Positions 1 to 6,622 are shown, numbered from the stretch's first letter. The stretch is 8,005 bases of DNA from Candidatus Vogelbacteria bacterium CG22_combo_CG10-13_8_21_14_all_37_9 (GCA_002772495.1 PCSX01000019.1:1232-9236), one strand, 5' to 3'. Numbers and translations: made by a program. The notes: generated by a model from the letters alone, not told the origin.

Positions 1-1
1 A

Positions 2-817
2 GGCGCCAATATTTTTTTTAAAAACCAGAGTGTCACGGCGACGGAAACTTTTTTGTTAGCGGCCTGTTTAGCTAAAGGTCAAACGGTTTTAGAAAATTGT
101 GCTCTTGAGCCAGAAATTATTAGTTTGGGTGAATATCTAATTAAAGCCGGAGCGCAAATAAAAGGTTTGGGTACTAGCACTCTAATAATTGAAGGTGGTG
201 AGGCCCTCAAAGCTCGAGGTCAAATTTATGAAACGATGCCAGATCGAATTGAAGCTGGTTCTTTTTTAGTTTTAGCAGTTTTGGTCGGTCGAGATGTAAC
301 AATTAAAGATTGTGAACCTAAACACTTAAGGGCGGTGATTAATTTTTTAACTGAAGCGGGTGTTAATTTAGAAATTGGTTCTGATTTTATTAGAGTCCAA
401 GATAATCAGCCAATCAAATTTCAAGCGGGTGATCTTAAAACTCATGAGTATCCTGGTTTTCCAACTGATTTGCAAGCTCCCTTAGCTATTTTTCTAACTC
501 AAGCGGAGGGACAAAGTTTTATTTTTGAAACAATTTTTGAAGGTCGTTTGAATTATTTAGAAGCCTTAAGTCAAATGGGAGCGGAGATTAAAATTTTAGA
601 TGCTCATCGAGCGATTATTAGAGGTCCGAATAAACTTCATGGTAAAGAATTGACCAGTCCTGATCTTCGAGCGGGGCTAGCCTATGTGATTGCCGGAATA
701 GTTGCGTCTGACCGGACCCTAGTCCATAATGTCGAATATATCGATCGAGGCTATGAAAACCTCGAACAGCGTCTTCAAGCGCTAGGGGTTAAAATCAGTC
801 GAGAATCGACTAGTTAA
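2..817 (+). CDS. murA: UDP-N-acetylglucosamine 1-carboxyvinyltransferase MurA (5'-truncated by window edge)
   Basis: MurA transfers enolpyruvate from PEP to UDP-GlcNAc, the first committed cytoplasmic step of peptidoglycan synthesis. The frame is open from base 2, so the gene starts upstream; about 271 codons of a usual ~420 are present. A TTG at 53 lies inside the conserved segment and is not the start. Visible family blocks are SVTATET at 29-49 (usual SVGAT, the UDP-GlcNAc phosphate-binding turn), PEI at about 110-118, MPDRIEAG, the PGFPTDLQ block whose Asp (467-469) matches the catalytic Asp305 of E. coli MurA, and PDLRAG, whose Arg (668-670) matches Arg397, followed by IDRGYE near the C-terminus. 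The PEP-binding Cys115 loop would be upstream and cannot be checked. One oddity is Thr in place of the normally invariant Gly of SVGAT. The gene ends with TAA 4 nt before mreB. Family assignment is very secure; full-length integrity is unknown. Confidence 0.95.
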   Translation, partial: GANIFFKNQSVTATETFLLAACLAKGQTVLENCALEPEIISLGEYLIKAGAQIKGLGTSTLIIEGGEALKARGQIYETMPDRIEAGSFLVLAVLVGRDVTIKDCEPKHLRAVINFLTEAGVNLEIGSDFIRVQDNQPIKFQAGDLKTHEYPGFPTDLQAPLAIFLTQAEGQSFIFETIFEGRLNYLEALSQMGAEIKILDAHRAIIRGPNKLHGKELTSPDLRAGLAYVIAGIVASDRTLVHNVEYIDRGYENLEQRLQALGVKISRESTS

Positions 818-821
818 AAAA

Positions 822-1835
822 ATGGCTTTCTTTACCCGAAAATTAGGCATTGATCTCGGGACGGCTAATACTTTGGTTTTTGTCCCAGGTCAAGGCATCG
901 TCCTTAATGAACCATCTGTGGTGGCGGTGTCTTTAGTGGACAACAAAGTAGTGGCGGTGGGACAAGAAGCGAAAGATATGGTCGGTAAGACTCCAGATAC
1001 GATTACGGCTTATCGGCCGATGAAAGATGGAGTGATTGCCGATTATCGAATTACTGAAGCTATGCTCCACTATTATATTACTAAAGCTTTAGGCCGTTTT
1101 AATATTTTTAAACCAGAGGTGATGGTTTCGGTGCCAGCGGGAATTACTTCGACTGAACGTCGAGCGGTGATTGAAGCTACCATGCGAGCTGGAGCTAAGA
1201 GTGCTTATGTAGTGAAAGAACCAATTTTGGCGGCAATTGGTGCAGGGATCCCTATTTATGAAGCCCGAGGACATATGGTGGCTGATATCGGTGGCGGGAC
1301 AACTGATGTGGCGGTGATCTCACTGGGGGGGATTGTGGCTTCGACTTCAGTTAAACATGCTGGTAATAAAATTGATCAAGCTATTGCTGATTATATTAAA
1401 AGGACTTTTAATCTAGCGATTGGTGACAAAACAGCCGAGGAGGTTAAGATGACTATCGGTTCAGCTGTACCAGTAGAGGATGAACTAACTTACATCATTA
1501 AAGGCCGAGATTTTTTAACTGGTTTACCTCGTTCGGCGGAAATTAAAACTAATGAAATTGTTCAAGCGATCGATGGTGAATTACGAGAAATGGTCAAAGC
1601 GATTAAAACCGTTTTTCAAGATACGCCACCTGAACTGTCGGCCGATATTATTGATCGAGGGATTATTATGACTGGTGGTTCATCACAATTACGAAATCTC
1701 CCCGAATTGATTTATCGTCGGACAGGAGTGCGATCTTATTTAGCGGAAGAACCACTTTATTGTGTGGCTAAAGGGACAGGGATTGCTTTGAAACATCTTG
1801 ATAACTATAAAAAAAGTATTATCTCTAAACATTAA
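822..1835 (+). CDS. mreB: Rod shape-determining protein MreB (first paralog, Bacillus-like N-terminus)
   Basis: Bacterial actin homolog that polymerises on the inner membrane face and organises the elongasome. It has 337 aa, normal for the family. The actin/Hsp70-type nucleotide site is complete: phosphate-1 loop DLGTANT at residues 11-17, the VKEP segment with the probable catalytic Glu near 133, phosphate-2 loop ADIGGGTTD at 154-162, and the adenosine loop MTGGSSQLRNL at 283-293 (usually TGGGA, here GGSS). GVIADY at 70-75 and the GAGIPI turn at 140-145 are canonical. The N-terminus before the first strand is short (MAFFTRKLGID), more like Bacillus MreB/Mbl than E. coli MreB. ATG lies 4 nt after murA and has no clear Shine-Dalgarno, so translation is probably coupled to murA. 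A murA-mreB/mbl neighbourhood is also known in Firmicutes. It is clearly distinct from the second MreB at 5564-6622. Confidence 0.95.
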   Translation: MAFFTRKLGIDLGTANTLVFVPGQGIVLNEPSVVAVSLVDNKVVAVGQEAKDMVGKTPDTITAYRPMKDGVIADYRITEAMLHYYITKALGRFNIFKPEVMVSVPAGITSTERRAVIEATMRAGAKSAYVVKEPILAAIGAGIPIYEARGHMVADIGGGTTDVAVISLGGIVASTSVKHAGNKIDQAIADYIKRTFNLAIGDKTAEEVKMTIGSAVPVEDELTYIIKGRDFLTGLPRSAEIKTNEIVQAIDGELREMVKAIKTVFQDTPPELSADIIDRGIIMTGGSSQLRNLPELIYRRTGVRSYLAEEPLYCVAKGTGIALKHLDNYKKSIISKH

Positions 1836-2572
1836 TGCGTGAAATCCTAAATCGACATTATCAGCAAAATCGACTTCATCACGCTTATTTATTAGTTGGT
1901 GATTCGACTCTGATTTTAGCTAATCTACAACAATTTTTAGCTAAGGTTTTTCCTGATCTTAATAATCCACTCACTTCACCAGATGTCGCCTGGTTAGAAT
2001 TTGAACGTTTAGATAAAGAACGGGCTAAAGAATTGCGAACTCTCGCTACCAGTCGGGCATTTAGTCCGACTGGACGATTTATTGTGGCGGTTTTTTCTGC
2101 TTTAGTTGATGAAGCCCAAGAAGTTTTATTGAAGACTTTGGAAGAACCACCGGCGGGGACTCATTTTTTTCTTGTGGTACCCAGTGCTGATTTTTTTCGA
2201 CCAACTTTATTATCACGTTTAGAACGTTTAAATTTGGAACCAGAGCTTGATCAAGTAGAAGCGGTGATTGAAACTCCCGAACTTTTAGCTGATAAATTTT
2301 TAGCCCTAGATCAAGCTCTTCGTTCAGACTGGTTGTTTAAAAATTTATTGATTGATTCGGAACCAGATCGAGCTAAAATTTTTTCGTTTTTAAATCAAGT
2401 GGAAAAATATATTGTGACTCGAGTTGATTTTAACCGTATTTCTGTTAATCTTAACTTGGTTTTAAAAGAACTTTTAGCTGCTAAAAAATTATTAACTGAT
2501 CAACGATCATCAGTCAAGATGATTTTAGATTATTTAGCGCTAATTTTGCCGGTGACTAGAAAAAATAAATAA
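1835..2572 (+). CDS. holB: DNA polymerase III delta'-like clamp-loader subunit (no Walker A, no zinc site)
   Basis: Probable subunit of the clamp loader that places the sliding clamp on DNA. Family signs are LHHAYLLVG at residues 14-22 (position of the usual HAYLF-GP-G-GK), DEAQEVLLKTLEEPP at 92-106, a hallmark of delta'/gamma/tau, and LLSRLERL at 125-132, matching the SRC motif with its arginine finger (Arg kept, Cys replaced by Leu). The P-loop is lost: the stretch after LLVGD has no GKT/S, so it probably does not bind ATP, as in E. coli delta'. The protein has no cysteine at all, so the usual four-Cys zinc module is missing. At 245 aa it is much shorter than E. coli HolB (334 aa); the C-terminal part (about 150-245) is helical and could be a reduced collar domain. 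ATG shares one base with the mreB stop (TAATG, 1833-1837), so translation is likely coupled. The gene symbol is by best family match; a generic AAA/DnaX-like annotation is possible. Confidence 0.8.
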   Translation: MREILNRHYQQNRLHHAYLLVGDSTLILANLQQFLAKVFPDLNNPLTSPDVAWLEFERLDKERAKELRTLATSRAFSPTGRFIVAVFSALVDEAQEVLLKTLEEPPAGTHFFLVVPSADFFRPTLLSRLERLNLEPELDQVEAVIETPELLADKFLALDQALRSDWLFKNLLIDSEPDRAKIFSFLNQVEKYIVTRVDFNRISVNLNLVLKELLAAKKLLTDQRSSVKMILDYLALILPVTRKNK

Positions 2573-2574
2573 TT

Positions 2575-3126
2575 ATGGCTTATAATTTTACCGAAATTAA
2601 AGAACATTTAAGTGATATCGAAAAATGGCTTTCGACCGAATTTAGTAGTATTCGCACTGGTAAAGCTACGCCTCAACTTTTGGATTCGATTCGAGTCGAA
2701 TCTTATGGTCAAACCCAAGCGCTTAAACATCTGGCCAGTATTAATATCGAAGACGCTCAAACTTTGCGGGTGATACCTTGGGATAAGGGTCAAATTAAGG
2801 GGATTGAGACAGCGATTGCGGCGGCTAATTTGGGGATATCTTCAGCTCCAGATGCCGATGGTCTACGAATTATTTTTCCGCAACTAACGACTGAACGTCG
2901 AAAATTGTTAAATAAATTGATTGGCGAAAAATTAGAAGAAGCTCGGGTATCTTTACGAAAAGAACGAGAAAAAACTTGGAATGATATTCAATCAATGGAA
3001 CGGAATGGGGGAATTAGTGATGATGTCCGCTTTCGTTTAAAAGAAGATCTACAAAAAATTATTGATGATGGTAATGCTCGTTTTGAAGCGATGGTAGCTA
3101 AAAAACGGATTGAAATTGAAAATTAA
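2575..3126 (+). CDS. frr: Ribosome recycling factor
   Basis: RRF acts with EF-G to split the post-termination ribosome and free mRNA and tRNA. At 183 aa it has the standard length (E. coli 185). The two-domain fold is readable: the first long helix with SSIRTGKATPQLLDSI at residues 24-39 (usual IRTGRA-P-LLD), the small beta domain with VESYGQ and LKHLASINIED, then FPQLTTERRK (usual P-LTEERR), and the long C-terminal helices with VSLRKEREKTWND, where the conserved Arg residues that contact 23S rRNA appear retained. The only substitution in the hallmark is RTGRA to RTGKA. It starts 2 nt after the clamp-loader gene and its TAA directly abuts the rseP ATG (TAAATG), with no Shine-Dalgarno. In many bacteria frr follows pyrH and precedes uppS-cdsA-dxr-rseP; here rseP follows at once. 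Confidence 0.96.
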   Translation: MAYNFTEIKEHLSDIEKWLSTEFSSIRTGKATPQLLDSIRVESYGQTQALKHLASINIEDAQTLRVIPWDKGQIKGIETAIAAANLGISSAPDADGLRIIFPQLTTERRKLLNKLIGEKLEEARVSLRKEREKTWNDIQSMERNGGISDDVRFRLKEDLQKIIDDGNARFEAMVAKKRIEIEN

Positions 3127-4236
3127 ATGATTGTTAGTTTAATTATTTTTATTATTGTTCTTGGTTTGTTAATTTTTGTCCACGAAATTGGGCATTTTTG
3201 GGTGGCCAAACGAGCCGGGATTAGAGTTGATGAATTTGGACTGGGTTTTCCACCTCGGTTATGGTCTTTCCGTTTCGGGGAGACAATCTATTCTCTGAAT
3301 TTAATTCCCTTTGGGGGCTTTGTCCGTATTTATGGAGAAGATCCTTTTGATGAGCAAGCTAATAATCCAGGCGCTTATCGATCAATGGCGACTAAACCGA
3401 AATTAGTTCAAGCGGCAGTTTTAGTGGCAGGAGTAACTTTTAATTTAATTCTAGCCTGGATCTTACTTTCAACTGGTCTTATTTTTGGTTTACCAGTTAA
3501 TGCGGAAAATAATTTTTCTTTTTCAGTTCCCTTAGTTGAAGAACGTCTAATTATTACTTCGGTTTTAAATAATTCTCCAGCTGATTTAGCTGGTTTAAAG
3601 CCGGGAGATCAGATTGTTTCTTTAGCGGCTCAAGCGACAACGATCAAACCTAAGACAGCTGAAGAGGCAACAGAGTTTATTCGTTCTAAAACCTCTGGTT
3701 TGGAAGTCCAAATTAAACGACAGCCAATTGATCTGGAAGAGAAACAATATTTTCAAATTAAACCAAAATTAAGCCCGGCTGGAACACCACTGATTGGGGT
3801 CAGTCTAGAAGCTATTGGTATTTTACGTTTACCGTGGTATTTAGCGCCGATTGATGGACTTAAATTAACTTTTAATTTAACTAAAGAAACCGCTCGGGGT
3901 TTGGGTTATTTTTTGACTCAAATTTTTACTGACGCTTCAGTTTTTGATTCAGTCGCCGGACCAATTGGTCTAGTTAATTTAGTTGGTGATGCTTCACGAC
4001 TAGGTCTAGTTTACCTTTTATCTTTTATGGCTTTGATTTCAATCAATTTGGCAATTATCAATTTGATTCCTTTTCCCGCCCTTGATGGTGGTCGACTACT
4101 TTTTTTAGCGATTGAAGCGATTAAAGGTTCCAAACTTAATCCTAAAGTTGCTGGTTGGGCTAATCTAATTGGTTTTTTCTGCCTAATTGCTTTGATGGTA
4201 GTAGTATCCTATTTTGATGTGGTGAAATTGTTATAA
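3127..4236 (+). CDS. rseP: RIP metalloprotease RseP/RasP (site-2 protease, M50)
   Basis: Zinc-dependent intramembrane protease that cleaves transmembrane segments, classically of anti-sigma factors or leftover signal peptides. It has 369 aa. Membrane segment 1 (about 2-18) leads straight into the zinc-binding HEIGH at residues 19-23 (3181-3195); LNLIPFGGFVRIYGED at 58-72 is the conserved membrane re-entrant region; TM2 is about 95-122. A single PDZ domain lies about 139-215 (SPADLAGLKPGDQI at 150-163), as in Bacillus RasP and unlike E. coli RseP, which has two. VAGPIG at 276-281 and INLIPFPALDGGR at 311-323 supply the third zinc ligand (Asp of LDGG) in TM3, and TM4 is about 344-364. All catalytic residues are present. 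Start ATG immediately follows the frr stop. No anti-sigma or sigma gene is visible in the window, so the substrate is unknown. The TAA is followed by the only intergenic gap. Confidence 0.95.
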   Translation: MIVSLIIFIIVLGLLIFVHEIGHFWVAKRAGIRVDEFGLGFPPRLWSFRFGETIYSLNLIPFGGFVRIYGEDPFDEQANNPGAYRSMATKPKLVQAAVLVAGVTFNLILAWILLSTGLIFGLPVNAENNFSFSVPLVEERLIITSVLNNSPADLAGLKPGDQIVSLAAQATTIKPKTAEEATEFIRSKTSGLEVQIKRQPIDLEEKQYFQIKPKLSPAGTPLIGVSLEAIGILRLPWYLAPIDGLKLTFNLTKETARGLGYFLTQIFTDASVFDSVAGPIGLVNLVGDASRLGLVYLLSFMALISINLAIINLIPFPALDGGRLLFLAIEAIKGSKLNPKVAGWANLIGFFCLIALMVVVSYFDVVKLL

Positions 4237-4254
4237 AAAAATGATTTAAAACAA

Positions 4255-4287
4255 CCAAGATTAGTCTTTTTTTGAGATTTGTCTTGG
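4255..4287 (+). repeat. Short inverted repeat, possible weak terminator/attenuator
   Basis: CCAAGA (4255-4260) is perfectly complementary to TCTTGG (4282-4287) across a 21-nt loop. The same arm can also pair as AAGA/TCTT (4257-4260 with 4265-4268) just ahead of a run of seven T (4267-4273). The short version looks like an intrinsic terminator in layout, but its 4-bp AT-rich stem is too weak to trust. The two pairings are mutually exclusive. It may be chance in an AT-rich spacer. Confidence 0.2.
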
Positions 4288-4307
4288 GGCTTTGTTTAGG
4301 TTAAGAT
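4279..4307 (+). promoter_or_regulatory. Candidate sigma70-type promoter for proS and the downstream mre genes
   Basis: TTGTCT (4279-4284, -35-like) and TAAGAT (4302-4307, -10-like, 4 of 6 consensus bases) are separated by exactly 17 nt. Transcription would start about 4313-4317, so the proS mRNA would be leaderless or have a leader of a few bases (ATG at 4317). No Shine-Dalgarno precedes this ATG, which fits. In AT-rich DNA such matches arise easily, so this is a candidate only. Confidence 0.35.
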
Positions 4308-4316
4308 AGAGCTAAT

Positions 4317-5567
4317 ATGCTTCAATCTAAACTCTTTGCTAAAACAAGGCGCGAAGACCCCAAAGACGAGGTGGCCAAAAACGCCAAACTATTGATTCGG
4401 GCTGGCTTTATTCATAAAGAATCGGCTGGGGTCTATGCTTTTTTACCTCTAGGTTTGAAGACTCTAAATAAAATCTGCCAAATTATCCGAGAGGAGATGA
4501 ATACCTTGGGGGCTCAAGAAGTTCAATTGACTGCTCTCCAGGCACCAGAATTATGGCAAAAAACTGATCGTTGGTCTGATGATAAAGTTGATAATTGGTT
4601 TAAGACCGAATTAAAATCTGGAGGGGAGCTCGGTTTAGGTTTTACTCATGAAGAACCTTTTGCCGCCATTATGAGTGAAAATGTTAGTTCGTATAAAGAT
4701 TTACCTTTAGCGGTTTATCAAATTCAAACAAAGTTTCGAAATGAATTACGAGCTAAATCGGGGATTATCCGAGGTCGAGAGTTTTTAATGAAAGATTTGT
4801 ATTCTTTTCATACTAATGAAAAAGATTTAGACGAGTATCATCTTAAAGTTCGTCAGGCTTACGAAAATATTTTTCAGCGTTTAGGGATTGCTGATCGAAC
4901 TTTCTTTACTTTTGCTAGTGGGGGAGTTTTTTCTGAGTTTAGTTATGAATTCCAAACTTTAGCGGAAGCTGGTGAAGATTTGATTTATGTTGATCAGGAA
5001 CAAAAAATTGCTGTTAATAAAGAAGTTTATACGACTGAAGTATTAGCCAAACAAAATCTAGATAAAACTAAACTTAAAGAGTGTCAATCTATTGAAGTAG
5101 GGAATATTTTTAAACTCGGCACTCGCTTTTCCGAAGCTCTCGGTTTAGATTTTGTGACGGAAAGTGGTGAACGCCAACCGGTAGTGATGGGCTCTTATGG
5201 TCTTGGTCCGAGTCGTCTGATGGGGGTCTTGGCGGAAATATTGTCTGATGACAAGGGTTTGATTTGGCCTCTAGCGGTCGCGCCCATGGCTCTACATTTG
5301 ATCTCTCTCGATCAGGATGAAGTCGCTCTTCGTTTACTGACTGATTTAGAATCAGCTGGGATTGAAGCCTTATTTGATGATCGAGCTGTCTCGGCTGGAG
5401 AGAAATTTGCTGATGCCGATTTACTAGGTTTGCCTTATCGAGTGGTTGTTAGTGCCAAAAATTTGGCGACTAATCAATTAGAAATCAAAAATCGCCAAAG
5501 CGGGGCGGTCGAGTTTATTCCTGTACTTGAGTTAGTAGCTTGGGCTGAAAAGAATCTACGACCATGA
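4317..5567 (+). CDS. proS: Prolyl-tRNA synthetase, short form without the editing (INS) domain
   Basis: Class II aminoacyl-tRNA synthetase that charges tRNA-Pro. It has 416 aa versus 572 in E. coli. Motif 1 region is about 35-72 (KESAGVYAFLPLG onward), the THEE substrate loop is at 110-113, motif 2 is FRNELRAKSGIIRGREF at 140-156 followed by MKDLYSFH, and motif 3 is MGSYGLGPSRLMG at 291-303. The C-terminal anticodon-binding domain is about 317-416 (WPLAVAP, FDDR, KFADADLLGLPYRVVV). Between motifs 2 and 3 the chain goes almost directly from the YEFQTLAEAGED segment (210-221) to EVGNIFKLGTRFSEAL (260-275); the ~180-residue INS domain that deacylates mischarged Ala-tRNA-Pro in E. coli is absent, as in mitochondrial and several alphaproteobacterial and reduced-genome enzymes. 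Stop TGA (5565-5567) overlaps the next ATG; TAA follows two codons later in frame. Start ATG at 4317 fits the family N-terminus. Confidence 0.96.
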   Translation: MLQSKLFAKTRREDPKDEVAKNAKLLIRAGFIHKESAGVYAFLPLGLKTLNKICQIIREEMNTLGAQEVQLTALQAPELWQKTDRWSDDKVDNWFKTELKSGGELGLGFTHEEPFAAIMSENVSSYKDLPLAVYQIQTKFRNELRAKSGIIRGREFLMKDLYSFHTNEKDLDEYHLKVRQAYENIFQRLGIADRTFFTFASGGVFSEFSYEFQTLAEAGEDLIYVDQEQKIAVNKEVYTTEVLAKQNLDKTKLKECQSIEVGNIFKLGTRFSEALGLDFVTESGERQPVVMGSYGLGPSRLMGVLAEILSDDKGLIWPLAVAPMALHLISLDQDEVALRLLTDLESAGIEALFDDRAVSAGEKFADADLLGLPYRVVVSAKNLATNQLEIKNRQSGAVEFIPVLELVAWAEKNLRP

Positions 5568-5575
5568 CCATAATG
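5564..5575 (+). promoter_or_regulatory. proS/mreB junction with two alternative starts
   Basis: ATGACCATAATG carries two in-frame ATGs. The first (5564) overlaps the proS TGA as ATGA; the second (5573) overlaps a backup in-frame TAA (5571-5573) as TAATG. No Shine-Dalgarno is seen upstream, so re-initiation by ribosomes ending on proS is likely. The second start gives an N-terminus (MDKFYKLFSDD) that lines up with E. coli MreB (MLKKFRGMFSND), which favours 5573 on homology; overlap style favours 5564. Confidence 0.5.
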
Positions 5576-6622
5576 GATAAATTTTATAAATTATTTTCTG
5601 ATGATATCGGAATTGATCTTGGGACTGCCACCACGCTAGTTTACGTTAAGGGTCAGGGGATTGTGACGGTGGAACCTTCGATTGTGGCTCTTAATCAAAA
5701 AACTGGTCAGGTGGTAGCGGTTGGTAATGATGCTGATAAAATGATTGGTCGAACACCAGCTCATATTGTGGCGATTAAACCTTTGGTCAATGGTGTGGTG
5801 TCCAATTTTGAAGTGACTGAAGAGATGTTGTCGTACTTTATTAAGCAAGCTCTCAAACACTCCAAAAAAACTTTTTTGCGACCTCGACTGGTGATTGGAG
5901 TGCCTTCTGATATTACCAATGTCGAGCGTCGAGCGGTTCGAGACGCGGCTAAAAATTCAGGCGCTCGGGAAGTTCATATCATTGAAGAACCCATGTCAGC
6001 AGCTTTAGGTATTCGTCTGCCGGTTTTTGATCCGGTTGGTTCAATGTTGATTGATATTGGTGGCGGGACGACTGATATTGCCGTGATTTCTTTGGGGGGA
6101 ATTGTTCGATCTAAAAATTTACATATTGCGGGGGAGCGTTTTAACCAGGATATTATTGCCTATGTTCGTGATGAGTTTAAGATTTTATTAGGTGAGAAAA
6201 CGGCGGAATATGCTAAAACTTTAATTGGTTCAGTTTACAAGCAAGTTGAACCACTAGAAGCAACCATTCGCGGGCGAGATTTAGTGACTGGTTTACCTCG
6301 AGAAGTAGTGATCACTGATTCCGATATTAGAGAAGCTATTGCTCCCTCGATTGCCATTTTTATTGATGCTGTTAAAGAAGTTTTAGAGTCTACTCCGCCA
6401 GAAGTAATTTCCGATATTATGCATCGGGGAATTGTGGTCGTTGGTGGAGGAGCTAGAATTTTAGGTCTAAAAGAACTTTTAGAAAAAGAAATTCAGATTG
6501 CGATTCATTTAGCCGAAGATCCTCTGACGGCCGTGGTCCGTGGTACCGGTGTCGTTTTAGAAGATCTAGATCGTTATCGGGATATTTTAATTGATAACGA
6601 AGATGAATTACCGCCCCGTTAA
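5564..6622 (+). CDS. mreB: Rod shape-determining protein MreB (second paralog, head of the mreBCD-mrdA operon)
   Basis: Actin-like filament protein of the elongasome, 352 aa (349 if started at 5573). The N-terminus MDKFYKLFSDD resembles the membrane-binding amphipathic start of E. coli MreB. Nucleotide-site motifs are DLGTATT at residues 18-24 (usual DLGTANT, Asn replaced by Thr), IIEEPMSAAL at 139-148 with the probable catalytic Glu, IDIGGGTTDIAV at 163-174 and VVGGGARILGL at 292-302 (canonical adenosine loop). Two other family-constant spots differ: the GAGLP turn reads GIRLP (149-153) and GVIADF reads GVVSNF (77-82). The C-terminus carries an acidic tail (DNEDELPPR). It is followed directly by mreC, which makes it the MreB expected to pair with MreC and PBP2. 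Its 3' end overlaps mreC by 20 nt. Identity as MreB is certain; functional division from the first copy is inference. Confidence 0.95.
   Translation: MTIMDKFYKLFSDDIGIDLGTATTLVYVKGQGIVTVEPSIVALNQKTGQVVAVGNDADKMIGRTPAHIVAIKPLVNGVVSNFEVTEEMLSYFIKQALKHSKKTFLRPRLVIGVPSDITNVERRAVRDAAKNSGAREVHIIEEPMSAALGIRLPVFDPVGSMLIDIGGGTTDIAVISLGGIVRSKNLHIAGERFNQDIIAYVRDEFKILLGEKTAEYAKTLIGSVYKQVEPLEATIRGRDLVTGLPREVVITDSDIREAIAPSIAIFIDAVKEVLESTPPEVISDIMHRGIVVVGGGARILGLKELLEKEIQIAIHLAEDPLTAVVRGTGVVLEDLDRYRDILIDNEDELPPR

Larger units (their letters stand above)
4237..4316. other. Only intergenic gap of the window (80 nt, rseP-proS)
   Basis: This AT-rich 80-nt stretch is the sole break in an otherwise contiguous gene chain. 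It holds a seven-T run (4267-4273), a weak inverted repeat and a plausible sigma70-type promoter close to the proS ATG (both listed separately). It is too short for a T-box leader and has no recognisable riboswitch. It is the natural place for an operon boundary or an internal promoter, but the sequence alone does not prove either. Confidence 0.6.

Noticed and set aside
53..55. TTG at 53 as the true murA start
   Set aside because: Conserved MurA sequence (the SV-AT block) continues upstream in frame to the window edge, so the gene is cut by the window and does not start here.
1089..1274. Minus-strand open frame of 61 codons inside mreB (similar ones at 2608-2793, 5636-5860, 7092-7292)
   Set aside because: All lie wholly within strongly conserved + strand genes and their translations show no domain-like pattern; they are shadows of codon bias.
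4237..4316. T-box or other riboswitch ahead of proS
   Set aside because: T-box leaders need about 200-300 nt with a specifier hairpin and antiterminator; only 80 nt are available and no such structure is seen.
5565..5573. TGA followed by in-frame CCA and TAA at the proS end, which would fit UGA read as glycine (code 25)
   Set aside because: No TGA occurs inside any of the ten reading frames, and glycines are all GGN. In UGA=Gly genomes, internal TGA codons are frequent. The TAA is best seen as a backup stop.
6591..6602. TTG at 6591 as the mreC start
   Set aside because: ATG at 6603 is a better codon, gives the expected basic N-terminus before the anchor, and reduces the overlap with mreB from 32 to 20 nt.
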